The translations under genes and the position numbers were made by a program. The notes below the pieces were generated by a model. The model saw only the letters and a program-made list of their open reading frames with translations. It made no database searches and was not told where the DNA came from. Of a stretch of DNA of 64,000 nucleotides, positions 32,865-42,456 are shown piece after piece (the stretch's first letter is position 1; each line of letters opens with the position of its first letter). Source of the stretch: Adiantum capillus-veneris (taxonomy: Eukaryota; Streptophyta; Polypodiopsida; Polypodiales; Pteridaceae); the NCBI GenBank assembly GCA_014529385.2, contig CM043966.1:101471587-101535586 (forward strand). Direction: 5' to 3'.

Positions 32865-33310
32865 AACATAAATAAAAACGCACACACACATACATAAACA
32901 AAGAATGCACACACACATTGAGAGAGGAAAAGAGAGAGAGAGCATGCATAAACAAAAAACGCACGCATTGAGAGAGGAAAAGAGAGAGAGAGAACATGCA
33001 TAAACAAAAAACACACATTGAGAGAGGAAAAGAGAGAGAAAACATGCATACGATCCAAAAAAACGCACACACATTGAGAGAGAAAGAGAGAGAAACTAAT
33101 TTAACGTCGTAGGAAACTAATTAAAATTAAAAGACCTAAAGATCTAGCCGACGAGGAGTTGAACTCAAGACCTATTATCCAAAAGGGAAATGGCATAATC
33201 AATCTATCATACTTGGCATGGGTGATAGAAAGGTTATACCATTTATCTCTTTTTATTGGCATACACATCCACACACGCGCACACACACAAGAAGAAGAGA
33301 GTTATAACGT
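32546..33310 (+). repeat. CACTA 5' region: microsatellites and SINE-like piece
   Basis: This holds (CT)n and (CA)n tracts at 32,623-32,694 and 32,764-32,812, then (GA)n at 32,823-32,860, then tandem 50- to 60-bp units (ACGCACACAC..CATGCATAAACAAAA with AGAGAGGAAAAGAGAGAG) at 32,870-33,090. At 33,115-33,245 the minus strand has GGTCTTGAGTTCAACTCC, a good match to tRNA box B, inside text that resembles a tRNA 3' half. The inner element repeats the whole block at 50,100-50,900 in inverse order. Confidence 0.6.
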
Positions 33311-33973
33311 CGTAGGAAACTATCCTAAAAGACGTTAAAGATTAGGTTAGATGTAAACTTACGTTAAATTAGATTTAGGTTTATTTAAGTTAAATTAGAT
33401 TATATTTAGGTTTATTTTTAATTAGATTTACGTTTATTTATGCTAGATTTAGATTTACGTTATATTAGATTAGATTTAGGTCTCCATAGATTGCGATGCC
33501 TGCATGAAGCGGGTGAAGAAAGCCCTCAATGGAATATAGGGTATTGCTGCCTTCACTCATGGTGGGCTCCGTCGATCCAAAAGTACTGGTGAAATGTCTT
33601 AAGAAGATAGGGAAGAAGGTGGATCTTCAGGGCGGCAAGAGTCACTACATCCCCGACACAATGACCATCTAGACAACCTCTAGTCATTCAACAGCAACTT
33701 CAAAGTTAGTAACAAGAGCAAGAACGGTCTAAAGGGCCAATTGCTGTCGCCAGATGTGGATGGAGATGAGGCAGCGTCACCGCCGGAAGTTAACTCTCAC
33801 ATCTTTAGTGATGAGAATGCCAACTCTTGCCGAGTTATGTGAAAAATTATGTGTTAAATCAGTTTTAAGGTTCTTATAATCCCTGTTAGTTTAGTTCTTT
33901 GTTTTTAATATAACATAATTTACGTTAGATTTATATTTATGTTATATTAGATTAGACTTAGGTTTATTTAGGT

Positions 33974-34039
<66 letters not shown>

Positions 34040-34210
34040 GAAGAAGAGAGTTTTAACGTCGTAGGAAACTATCCCAAAAGACGTTAAAGATTAGGTTAGA
34101 TGTAGACTTACGTTAAATTAGATTTAGGTTTATTTTTAGTTAGATTAACGTTTATTTAGATTTACGCTTATTTACGTTAGATCGAGTCCACGCAAGAATT
34201 AATTACGGTT
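33311..34210 (+). repeat. TTAGGTTTA-type AT-rich minisatellite and (CA)n flanking the captured gene piece
   Basis: Loose tandem text of the form TTAGATTTAGGTTTATTTA.GTTA lies on both sides of the HMA fragment (33,330-33,480 and 33,900-34,200), together with (CA)n at 33,979-34,038. GTTTTAACGTCGTAGGAAACT occurs twice (about 33,300 and 34,050). It is not the plant telomere repeat TTTAGGG. Confidence 0.65.
33478..33838 (+). pseudogene. Captured HMA (heavy-metal-associated) domain fragment, outer CACTA
   Basis: A frame starting VSIDCDACMKRVKKALNGI carries the metal-binding C-x-x-C of HMA domains. After a frame change, VGSVDPKVLVKCLKKIGKK then VDLQGGK matches the second half of the same fold (V.GNVDPE.LIKKL.K.GK). 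A third frame gives a Lys/Ser-rich tail ending SDENANSCRVM. This is the layout of plant HIPP-type metallochaperone proteins, which bind metals through the CxxC and usually end in a prenylation box; no such box is visible. It lies far from the transposase exons and is repeated in the inner element, so it was captured before the two elements separated. Frameshifts mean it is not a working gene. Confidence 0.7.
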
Positions 34211-34438
34211 TAGGGTTTAGAGTTAGACGAACAGTGAAAAGATCTACTGTGAAGTGCTACAGCTAGAGAAGAGGCAAAGGGGTTTTGTCCACTACATGCA
34301 GTATCATGTAGACGTGGGTCTGTAGATTTCTTGTACCCACAAATATAGGTATTGACCAATAAAGACAAGATTATAACCCGATGGTTCTGATCTCCGTGCA
34401 CCTCTAGACCGAGGTGTGCGGGGATTGGACATGACTAG

Positions 34439-34450
34439 AGAATGTGAGGT

Positions 34451-34492
<42 letters not shown>

Positions 34493-34495
34493 GAC
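34439..34495 (+). repeat. (GA)n microsatellite before CACTA gene 1
   Basis: A (GA)n tract lies about 70 bp upstream of the ATG at 34,555. The inner element has the same tract twice (47,833-47,899 and 49,001-49,034, as CT on the plus strand), with different lengths in each copy. Confidence 0.9.
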
Positions 34496-34554
34496 GAAGA
34501 ATGCCAATAGAATATTAAATTTGTTGTCCAGGTTATAAGATTTTTATCCTCATT

Positions 34555-35112
34555 ATGAGTAGTGACGAGGATGTGGGACCGTCCAACCGAAACACCTATC
34601 TCTCAATGAGGGTCTTATGTCCTTGTAATCAATGCAAGCATGCTGTGCGACGGACAAGACGTGTTTCTTTGCAGCACGTTCGCGAATTTGGCGAGTTCGA
34701 TCCATCTATTATAGATCGAGTTGTTGCCAATTATAACTCGTCGGACTCTGACGCTAGCCAACAAGCAGCAATCTTGCAACCCAATATACGTGCTCACAGG
34801 CGCTTTGGTCAAGCAGCATATGTGAGGCCACAAGATGTAGCCTCTGACGTCATTGTATTTAATGGTGTTTGCGTCATTGTCTACTCTATTCATTCAATAT
34901 TAAGTTTAAATATTCGTGTGTTTAATGCAGGTATGGAGATGAGGAGTTTCTTTCTTCTTTGTCACCGCAGCAGAGACAGTGGTACGTGGAGCGTCATCGC
35001 TCTGGCGCATCATCGCGCGTTCCTACTCCATCCGCATCTCCCTCTCTTTCGGAGCATTCGGCGTGCTCTGAAGCTTCGGCGTCGACGAGACGAGCTTCAC
35101 ACTTGTCTAGAC
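34555..35112 (+). pseudogene. CACTA gene 1 start fused by deletion to gene 2, outer copy
   Basis: The ATG at 34,555 begins MSSDEDVGPSNRNTYLSMRV and includes CPCNQCKHAV, typical of the N-terminal transposase-associated zinc-finger-like domain of plant CACTA transposases. After QDVASD the full-length copy (47,768-44,039) continues with SSGDDHAEHIP, but here the text jumps at GACGT (about 34,848) to the intron before gene 2. All of TNP2 is therefore absent. Gene 2 then starts normally (after the acceptor at 34,931) and is interrupted at 35,112 by the copia element. The frame seen across the junction is accidental. Confidence 0.8.
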
Positions 35113-35255
35113 TGTTGGAGCTATATATGGCTCACTCTACTCAACTTGGTCTCACCTATATATTTGTATCTTGTCCTCAATATGAATCAGTCTTTGGGAG
35201 CGTATATGGTGTGTCTCTTGTCTGGTCTCTCTCTCTTTCTCTCTACATCTCAACA
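35113..35255 (+). repeat. Copia 5' LTR (143 bp)
   Basis: TGTTGGAGCTATATATGGCT .. ACATCTCAACA. It carries TTGTCCTCAATATG where the 3' LTR has TTGTTCTCAATATG. The LTR copy in the inner CACTA (48,236-48,378) has the C form. Confidence 0.96.
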
Positions 35256-35269
35256 TGGTATCAGAGCAG
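35256..35269 (+). promoter_or_regulatory. Copia primer binding site
   Basis: TGGTATCAGAGCAG begins at the first base after the 5' LTR. TGGTATCAGAGC is complementary to the 3' end of plant initiator tRNA-Met, the usual primer of copia reverse transcription. Confidence 0.92.
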
Positions 35270-36025
35270 TAACGATCATGCGCCGATTCAATTCATGGTG
35301 ACAAAACAGTATGTGTATGCGATTTGCATGTAAGATTCAAAAATTGCTACAAATTTTATTTTTGAGCATTGATTCTTGTTAATTGTGGTTGTTTTGTATT
35401 AAGAAGAATATGATTAGTGTTTTGTGTGACGTTTATTGCTAATCAATCTAATCGTTGATTACGTTTTCTTGTTGATGACACCCTGAACTTCATCTCAATT
35501 TTTCTTGCTGTTCTGCTCAAAATTTGGAGAAACGGGAAAAGCGCAATGGAGCATAGCGCAATGGCACTTTTCATCCAAAACTTGTTCGTCTCCTCGAGCT
35601 CTTCGATTTGAGTTCTAGGTTTGCGTCAATCGGAGTTCGCAGCAGAAAGTTATGCTGTTTTTACTGCAATTGAGCTTGACGCAGCTTTCTTCGTCCTACT
35701 TCTTCGTGAAGCGTCCGCGATCGTTTTTCTTATTTTGGCGTTAACTTTTTCGAGAAGATTTAGCTTTTTGCTATTCATATTGTGGCCGTCAATCTTGCGT
35801 CTCACGCCACTCTATTTTGAGGACTCTTTTATTATTAACGTCTCCTTTACCCTGCCGTTTTTGGGTGACGTCTCTCACATCTTTGGAAGTTCCTTGAGCA
35901 TCCTTCTTACGTTTATCGTTGACAGAACGCAGTCCTCATATCTCTCTCATTCTCAATTGCGGCCTTCACCATATATGGTGTGCAAATTCTGCGATCTTAT
36001 CTTATACGTCTTCTCGCAACAAGAT
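35270..36025 (+). other. Copia leader with open upstream frame
   Basis: This leader of about 750 bp lies between the primer binding site and the proposed Gag start. The Gag frame is open from 35,621 through it, adding up to 135 hydrophobic, Phe/Leu-rich codons with no Gag similarity, so I treat it as untranslated leader. A short stretch (35,270-35,336) is also present in the inner CACTA chimera. Confidence 0.6.
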
Positions 36026-39000
36026 ATGGCTATGAATATTCTCGTCAACGGCTTTCCTTCTAGCCAGCGTTCTGTTCCTCCTTTCCAAGGTCAAGGTTTT
36101 CCAGGCTGGAAAGCAAAGATGTTGTTAATTCTTGAAGGCGATGAACTCTCCGATGTTGTTCTTGGAAATCGTGTTTGTCCGCCTCAGCCTGTTGATACGG
36201 ATAATGATAACGTGCTTATCACTGAAGGACCTATATTTGAAGATTGGAATGTTGCTTATACGGATTGGAAACGACGTGATAAAGCAGCTCGTTGGTATAT
36301 TCTTTCTGCTCTTACTGATTCCCTTTTGCTTGATATGTACGAACTGCCTACTTCCCATGACGTATGGAAGTACCTTATTGCAAACTTTCAGAAGAAATCT
36401 GTCACAGAAATACTTTATTTGAGAGGGTTGCTTAACAAGTTACAATATGAAGTTGGTACTGCCATGACGGGACACATTGAATATTTCAAATCTATTATTA
36501 ATCAACTTGCTGCTGCCGGTGATCCTGTTCCACAAAAGCAACTGATTACACTTCTCCTTGATACGGTGAAGGACTCTTCTTATGATAACATTGTTACTAT
36601 TCTCTCTAATAAAGATGGTCTTGATTTTGACCAAGCCTGCATGTCTTTAATTGAATACTCTCAACGTCAAGAACGTCGTAATTCTAGTCATGAAACAACT
36701 ATGATTTCACATGAGGAGACTGAGTCACAACAGATGGAACGGGCTTTTTATGCTCGAAAGCGTCCATTTCAACGAGGAAACCGCAGAGGTGGCCGTCGCG
36801 GTAATATTTTCTCTCGTCTCAAATTTCCTAATAAGCAATGTTCTTACTGCAACAGAAATGGCCATACTGAAGATGATTGTTGGGCACGTCAATATGATGA
36901 AGAACACAATATTACCACAAAACAACCACGTTTATCTAGAGACTCTTCTTCTTCTTCTTGTGAATATTGTGGACGATCTGATCATCCCACTCATATGTGC
37001 TATAAGCGTCGATTCGACACAGATCGGAATAGAGCATATGATACTGAACATCGAAACAACATTGTACCAGAAACAAGCTGCGTCCTATGTTCAGTTGCTC
37101 CAGACAGAATACTTCATGTACGCGATGGATCACTTTTTATTGTCGATTCTGGTGCTACAGGAAATATGACATATCCGTCTAAGTGGCTCCATAACTATCA
37201 TCCACTGCCAGTTCAACATGTTGTTTATCTTGCTGATGATACTACTTGTCAAGTAAAGGGTATTGGAGACTTATATCTTGGTACCTTATCTTCTTCCACT
37301 CGAATTTTGCGAGGAGTATTACATGTACCAGATCTTCAACGTAATCTTCTTTCAGTTGCTAGACTTGTTGATCTTGGTCTGTTTGTTGGGTTTGATCATA
37401 CCAAATGCCGAATTGAGAAAGATGGACAGACTATAGCCACTGCTCCTCGAAATGGTAATTTGTTTGAACTCTCTCTCAACGATGCTGTAGCAAATGTTGT
37501 CACTGCTCCAGGTGATCATGATTGCAAAGTATGGCATCACCGTTTTGTTCATGCTGATTTCTCAAAACTCCTTGATCTTCAACGTCGTGATCTTGTTCAT
37601 GGCATGGATCTTAAAGCTCATCCTCATATGGGAATTTGTGAATTTTGTGCTCTTGGGAAACACAATCGCAAACCGTTTCCTCTTTCAAATACAACTCATT
37701 CTCATGACATATTGGATCTTGTTCATACTGATATATGTGGACCTCTACCTTCTTCGAGATCACAATATCGCTACTTCATTACTTTCATTGATGATTTCTC
37801 AAGGTATACGACTGTATTTCTACTTAGACAAAAATCTAAAGCCTTATTTGTTTTCAAACAATTCCACAAGGCTGCGGAACTTCAAACTGGTCGTCGCCTT
37901 AAGAAGCTTCGTAGTGACAATGGAGGCGAATATGTTTCTCGAGAGTTTATGAGTTACTGTGCTGACATTGGAATTCATCATGAACACACTATTCCATATT
38001 CGCCTCAACAGAACGGTGTTGCTGAACGAAAGAATCGCACTATTCTCAATGCTGTAAGATGTATGCTGATTCATTCTGGCTTATCTCGTGTTTTTTGGGC
38101 TGAAGCTACTTTGACAGCAGTATTTATTCAGAATCATCTTCCTACTACTGCACCCTCTGGTAAGATACCCATCACAGCATGGACAGGTGACATTCCTTCT
38201 GTATCTCATTTTCGAACCTTTGGATGTATTGCTTATATTCATGTTCCCAAAGAAACACGAACAAAGCTTGATGCTCCTGGTCTTAAAGTTATTTTTATTG
38301 GATATTCTGACACTTCCAAAGGCTACAAATTCTATGACCCTTCCTCCAAGAAAGTAATTGTGAATCGTGATGCTACTTTTAACGAACAGCTTATGGGAGG
38401 CTCATGGTCCATGGATGATTCTGATGATACTAAATCATTGCTTCAAGCTTTTCCATTTCTTTCAGAAGATGAAACTCTTCCTATAGAGCAACTTTCCTCT
38501 TCACAACCATCCATTCCGAATGTCGCCAATGATGATATTGATATTTTTGTTGATCTGCCTATTGATTTTGAACATGGCTCATGTCATGTTTATGATGACG
38601 ATATTGCTGATAATGCTTTTTCTACTTCCGAAGATCCAGTTACTTATGATGAAGCTATCTCTTCACCACAAAAGGATCAATGGCAAGAGGCTATGGAAGC
38701 AGAGTACGATTCTCTTATCTCTAAAGGTACATGGATACTAACTGAATTACCTCCTGGTCGTACAGCTATTAAATGTAAGTGGGTGTATAAGACAAAAGTA
38801 AAAGCAGATGGATCTTTTGACAAGTTCAAGGCACGTTTAGTTGCAAAAGGTTATTCCCAAGTAGATGGTGTTGATTATCAAGAGACTTTTTCACCAGTTG
38901 TTCGCATTACAAGTGTTCGAGTTTTATTGGCATTTGCTGTTCAATTTGATTTAGAAGCTCATCAAATGGATGTGCGAACTGCTTTTCTTAATGGTGACTT

Positions 39001-40213
39001 GGAAGAGGAAATTTATATGGAACAACCAGAAGGGTTTGTTATTCCAGGTAAAGAAGACCTTGTTGCTCAACTCCATAAGGCACTATATGGTCTCAAACAA
39101 GCTTCGCGAGCGTGGTATACAAAATTTGATCTTTTTCTCACCTCTAAAGGATTCATCTCTTGCTCGTCTGACCCCAACTTATACATAAAACGCCAAGGTA
39201 GCAGTTTTGTGATTCTTGCTCTTTATGTGGATGATACCATCCTTGTTTCCAATGATTTGGGATTTCTTCAGCAAGTGAAAAAGTTATTGTCTTCTGCATT
39301 TGATATGGTGGATCTCGGAGAGATTCACTCGTGTCTTGGCATTCAAATCCAACGAAACCGTACAAAAGGTATTTTATTCCTTCGACAGTCAAAGTTTATT
39401 GCAGATACTATTCAAAAATTTGGTATGGAATCTGCACATTCAGCCAACACACCTTGTCTTGCAAGCTCTACGAAGAACACTTCTGACAATGGCGGTCAAC
39501 TTGTCACAAATCAACCTTATGCTAACTTGATTGGATGTCTTCAGTTTCTTGGCATGAACACTCGTCTTGATATTCTGTTTGCTGCTAATTATCTTGGACA
39601 ACATCTTGCATGTCCTTCTCTTAAGCATTGGTCTGCTGCAAAGCGTGTGTTGAAATACTTGAAAGGCACTACAGATTTTGGTTTAGTTTATCGACGACAA
39701 CTCACATCGGATTCTATGCAATCTCTTTCTCTTTTGGGTTACACAGATGCAGACTGGGCAAGCTCACATTTATCTATGCGATCTACTAGTGGAAATTGCT
39801 TCTTTATAAATGGTTGTCTTGTTTCTTGGACTAGCAAGAAACAACGTTGTGTTGCAGTTTCTACGACTGAGTCAGAATATGTTGCGGCATCACTTGCAGC
39901 TCGTGAGTTGATTTGGCTTCGACAAATGCTGGTTGATATTGGTCACTCTCCTCTTTCTAGCACATCCTTGCGGTGTGACAACCAAAGTGCTATTAGTCTT
40001 GCAAAAGACTATGTTCAACATAATAAGTCAAAGCACATTGATGTCCATTATCATTATGTCAGGTATGAAGTACGCAAAGGAACCATTATGGTTGAACACT
40101 GTCCAAGTGACCAGATGATTGCAGACATTTTGACCAAAGGCCTCAACGAGTCACGTTTCATCCTCTTGCGCTCGGAGCTTGGAGTTGCTTCGACCTCACT
40201 CTTTCTAGATTAG
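36026..40213 (+). CDS. Copia Gag-Pol polyprotein, apparently intact
   Basis: The frame is open from 35,621, but the likely start is ATG 36,026 (MAMNILVNGFPSSQ, then the Gag region FPGWKAKMLLIL). That gives about 1,395 residues. In order it shows Gag; two zinc knuckles, CSYCNRNGHTEDDC and CEYCGRSDHPTHMC; protease DSGATGNM; the GAG-pre-integrase region with HHRFVH and CEFCALGKH; an integrase with the D-D-E residues in HTDICGP, LRSDNGGEY and GVAERKN; a reverse transcriptase with QMDVRTAFLNGDL and the catalytic YVDD; and RNase H with GYTDADWA, STTESEYVA and CDNQSAI, ending near ADILTKGL. Two knuckles rather than one is less common. All catalytic motifs look complete, so the element may be autonomous. 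Confidence 0.95.
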   Translation: MAMNILVNGFPSSQRSVPPFQGQGFPGWKAKMLLILEGDELSDVVLGNRVCPPQPVDTDNDNVLITEGPIFEDWNVAYTDWKRRDKAARWYILSALTDSLLLDMYELPTSHDVWKYLIANFQKKSVTEILYLRGLLNKLQYEVGTAMTGHIEYFKSIINQLAAAGDPVPQKQLITLLLDTVKDSSYDNIVTILSNKDGLDFDQACMSLIEYSQRQERRNSSHETTMISHEETESQQMERAFYARKRPFQRGNRRGGRRGNIFSRLKFPNKQCSYCNRNGHTEDDCWARQYDEEHNITTKQPRLSRDSSSSSCEYCGRSDHPTHMCYKRRFDTDRNRAYDTEHRNNIVPETSCVLCSVAPDRILHVRDGSLFIVDSGATGNMTYPSKWLHNYHPLPVQHVVYLADDTTCQVKGIGDLYLGTLSSSTRILRGVLHVPDLQRNLLSVARLVDLGLFVGFDHTKCRIEKDGQTIATAPRNGNLFELSLNDAVANVVTAPGDHDCKVWHHRFVHADFSKLLDLQRRDLVHGMDLKAHPHMGICEFCALGKHNRKPFPLSNTTHSHDILDLVHTDICGPLPSSRSQYRYFITFIDDFSRYTTVFLLRQKSKALFVFKQFHKAAELQTGRRLKKLRSDNGGEYVSREFMSYCADIGIHHEHTIPYSPQQNGVAERKNRTILNAVRCMLIHSGLSRVFWAEATLTAVFIQNHLPTTAPSGKIPITAWTGDIPSVSHFRTFGCIAYIHVPKETRTKLDAPGLKVIFIGYSDTSKGYKFYDPSSKKVIVNRDATFNEQLMGGSWSMDDSDDTKSLLQAFPFLSEDETLPIEQLSSSQPSIPNVANDDIDIFVDLPIDFEHGSCHVYDDDIADNAFSTSEDPVTYDEAISSPQKDQWQEAMEAEYDSLISKGTWILTELPPGRTAIKCKWVYKTKVKADGSFDKFKARLVAKGYSQVDGVDYQETFSPVVRITSVRVLLAFAVQFDLEAHQMDVRTAFLNGDLEEEIYMEQPEGFVIPGKEDLVAQLHKALYGLKQASRAWYTKFDLFLTSKGFISCSSDPNLYIKRQGSSFVILALYVDDTILVSNDLGFLQQVKKLLSSAFDMVDLGEIHSCLGIQIQRNRTKGILFLRQSKFIADTIQKFGMESAHSANTPCLASSTKNTSDNGGQLVTNQPYANLIGCLQFLGMNTRLDILFAANYLGQHLACPSLKHWSAAKRVLKYLKGTTDFGLVYRRQLTSDSMQSLSLLGYTDADWASSHLSMRSTSGNCFFINGCLVSWTSKKQRCVAVSTTESEYVAASLAARELIWLRQMLVDIGHSPLSSTSLRCDNQSAISLAKDYVQHNKSKHIDVHYHYVRYEVRKGTIMVEHCPSDQMIADILTKGLNESRFILLRSELGVASTSLFLD

Positions 40214-40452
40214 CTTCTTTGCTATTGTAATAGCTTTGTACATATGACATTGTAATCTTTTAGGTACCATGCACTATGCACACTCCACATTTGCACATTG
40301 TGATCTCTAAGTCACTTGAATATTTGTACATAGATGCACAATTCACTTTCACATCATCATCGCTGGTTCATATTTTCACATTGTATAGGGGCTTGGGTTT
40401 TTCCCTTGAACTCCCCAAGGGTTTTTTCATCCAAAGCTAGAGACCTTTGTTT

Positions 40453-40461
40453 GAGTGGGGG
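40453..40461 (+). promoter_or_regulatory. Copia polypurine tract
   Basis: GAGTGGGGG lies directly before the 3' LTR, the position of the plus-strand primer. Confidence 0.85.
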
Positions 40462-40604
40462 TGTTGGAGCTATATATGGCTCACTCTACTCAACTTGGTC
40501 TCACCTATATATTTGTATCTTGTTCTCAATATGAATCAGTCTTTGGGAGCGTATATGGTGTGTCTCTTGTCTGGTCTCTCTCTCTTTCTCTCTACATCTC
40601 AACA
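40462..40604 (+). repeat. Copia 3' LTR (143 bp)
   Basis: One difference from the 5' LTR. It is followed by the target duplication TAGAC and by resumption of the CACTA gene 2 frame (CACCGGCGCTCTAGTGGTGG). Confidence 0.96.
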
Positions 40605-41738
40605 TAGACACCGGCGCTCTAGTGGTGGCGGTGGCGGTTGTTGTGGGGATTCCGCCACCGATGCCTCCACACCGACTCGTGTTCGACGAGGCTCTTTACC
40701 CTCCCCTTCTTTGCCCGCCCCCACACTAGCCACATCATCGCCATCTACGCCAGGTTTTGCACGACTGACTGTTCCTAGCAGCTACACACCTCTACCTACT
40801 CCGCCAGGAGCCACCCCACTCGACACTCCTCGCTTCGGGGCCCAGACGCCGGTGGAGACACCTGACGTCCGTACCCCCATCGACACGCCGCTAGAGACCC
40901 CTACCGAGACACCCGTGTTCACGCGTCACCGGCCAGAGGGCTTGTCTTACTCCGTCGACTTCAGCGGCGGCATCATCATGGATGATGACGGCAAGAAGGT
41001 GATCTCGCGCATGCGTGGTCTTTGCTCTCAGCTGTTTAGATACTACATACTAAACAAATGGAGTGAAGTACCAAGTGATTTAAAAAACAAAGTCATCAGC
41101 ATACTTCATGATGAGTTTCCCGTTCCAACACGGGATCAGCGCTTCAATGAAGACCTGATGAAGATTCGAATGCGTGAATACTGCAAACACAAGCGTTCCG
41201 AAGTGCAAAAAGCAATCAAGAATGGGTGGAACAGGCCAGATTGGCTGGCCAAAGAAGATTGGAAGAATGCGAAGAAAGCAGTGCGCGAGAATCCCGACAT
41301 GTGTAAGCAACAAAAGGATGCAGCCAGAGCGCGAGTAGAGGCAGGGAGCTCGCACCACTTGGGGAGCGGTGGATGGGCATCATTTGAGGCCGATTTTGTA
41401 AGTGTTTTCGCATTGCTCTTTATGTTTGATAGTTTAGGGTTTATGAGTTTTTTAATTCTAACATAATGAAATCTTTGTATGTTTTGACAGTGGTCCATGA
41501 CAGGACATGATCCCACACCGTACGAGCGCGAGTACGCAGGTAGGAAGGGCTTAAACGCCCTGATGGACATTCTCAGTTCTCGCGGCGGCATGGTTAGTAT
41601 TAGGGTTTACTCTTTTCTATTTTTTGTATTGTTTTATAAATGTCTTTATATGTTTATACTTACTGAAAGCTGTCTTATTGTCTTTTTTTGCAGAATCCGA
41701 CAGATACGCCACTTGGACGCGATGAGACATCTGACTAG
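40605..41738 (+). pseudogene. CACTA gene 2 (Transposase_24-like), outer copy, split by copia
   Basis: The 3' part of gene 2 resumes here: exons 40,605-41,397, 41,491-41,592 (WSMTGHDPTPYEREYAGRKG) and 41,694-41,738 (NPTDTPLGRDETSD, stop), with GT-AG introns. The protein has a Ser/Gly and Pro/Thr-rich N-terminus with repeated ETP, a conserved block (LSYSVDFSGGIIMDDDGKKV) and a basic helical C-terminus (EYCKHKRSEVQKAIKNGWN). In CACTA elements the second gene product assists transposition by binding subterminal repeats; that role here is inferred. Apart from the copia insertion and the loss of gene 1, the frame is intact. Confidence 0.85.
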
Positions 41739-41858
41739 ACGACGTCAATTTAGCCGTAGCTAGATAGCATTAGTTTAGGGTTTCTCATAGCTTATGTATC
41801 ATGAGACGGATTTTATACGTCTTTTTGAACCATGTATATTATTACATTTGTCACCGCA

Positions 41859-42350
41859 CACTACAAGAGGTTGTGTGCTCTTGTGACGTTGCTAGCGACG
41901 GAAATACACTGGGTTTTTATAACCCCCGGCGTCGCTAAAACCGTCGCTACGAGCGTCGCTATATGCGTCGCTATATAGCGACGCACATAGCGACGCTCAT
42001 AGCAACGGTTATAGCGACGTTTACACAGAAGACTATAGCTACGCTCATAGCGACGCTTCAGAGCCATAATAGCGACGCTTATAGCGACGCCCGAGAGAAT
42101 TTTTTTTTTGGTGGCAGGGCATTGAATGCCCTGCCACCCATCAACCATATTGTACTTGATTCACTTTTTAAAAAAAGTGCAAGGGTAGATAATAGACCCA
42201 AAATAGTCACCCACAAGACGCATTGTTTGCAAAATTGACAATTGTACACATCATAGGCAAAATGAATTGATTGGCAAATGTAATAATGACAATTGTACAA
42301 CATCATAGGCATAAAGAGATGATTGGCAAAAAGAACTGCGGTGACAAATG
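41859..42350 (-). repeat. Inner CACTA 3' untranslated and subterminal region
   Basis: 41,880-42,095 contains a dense inverted array of GCGACG / CGTCGCTAT motifs, followed by the AGGGCATTGAATGCCCT palindrome (about 42,117-42,133). The matching 3' region of the outer element is at 51,029-51,508 in the opposite orientation. Confidence 0.85.
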
Positions 42351-42456
42351 TAATAATATACATGGTTCAAAAAGACGTATAAAATTCGTCTCATGATACA
42401 TAAGCTATGAGAAACCCTAAACTAATGCTATCTAGCTACGGCTAAACTGACGTCGT

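Larger units (their letters stand above)
35113..40604 (+). mobile_element. Complete Ty1/copia LTR retrotransposon
   Basis: This 5,492-bp element has 143-bp LTRs (35,113-35,255 and 40,462-40,604) that begin TGTTG and end CAACA and differ at one base. The primer binding site TGGTATCAGAGC directly follows the 5' LTR, and a polypurine tract precedes the 3' LTR. The target duplication TAGAC is at 35,108-35,112 and 40,605-40,609. The single polyprotein frame is uninterrupted. Near-identical LTRs imply a recent insertion relative to the CACTA host. The empty site is preserved in the inner CACTA (CGGTGTCTAGACGAG, inverted, near 43,590). Confidence 0.96.

Noticed and set aside
34206-34225. Telomere-like GGTTTAGGGTTTAG and the TTAGGTTTA-type repeats at 33,330-34,200
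   Set aside because: Only two TTTAGGG units are present, and the rest is irregular. It reads as AT-rich minisatellite, not an interstitial telomere.
36125-39392. Antisense and out-of-frame ORFs within the copia element
   Set aside because: All overlap the intact Gag-Pol frame and have no independent motif.
40447-40609. Apparent coding start before CACTA gene 2 exon (TWSYIWLTLLNL-like translation)
   Set aside because: This is translation of the copia 3' LTR, which happens to be open into the CACTA frame.
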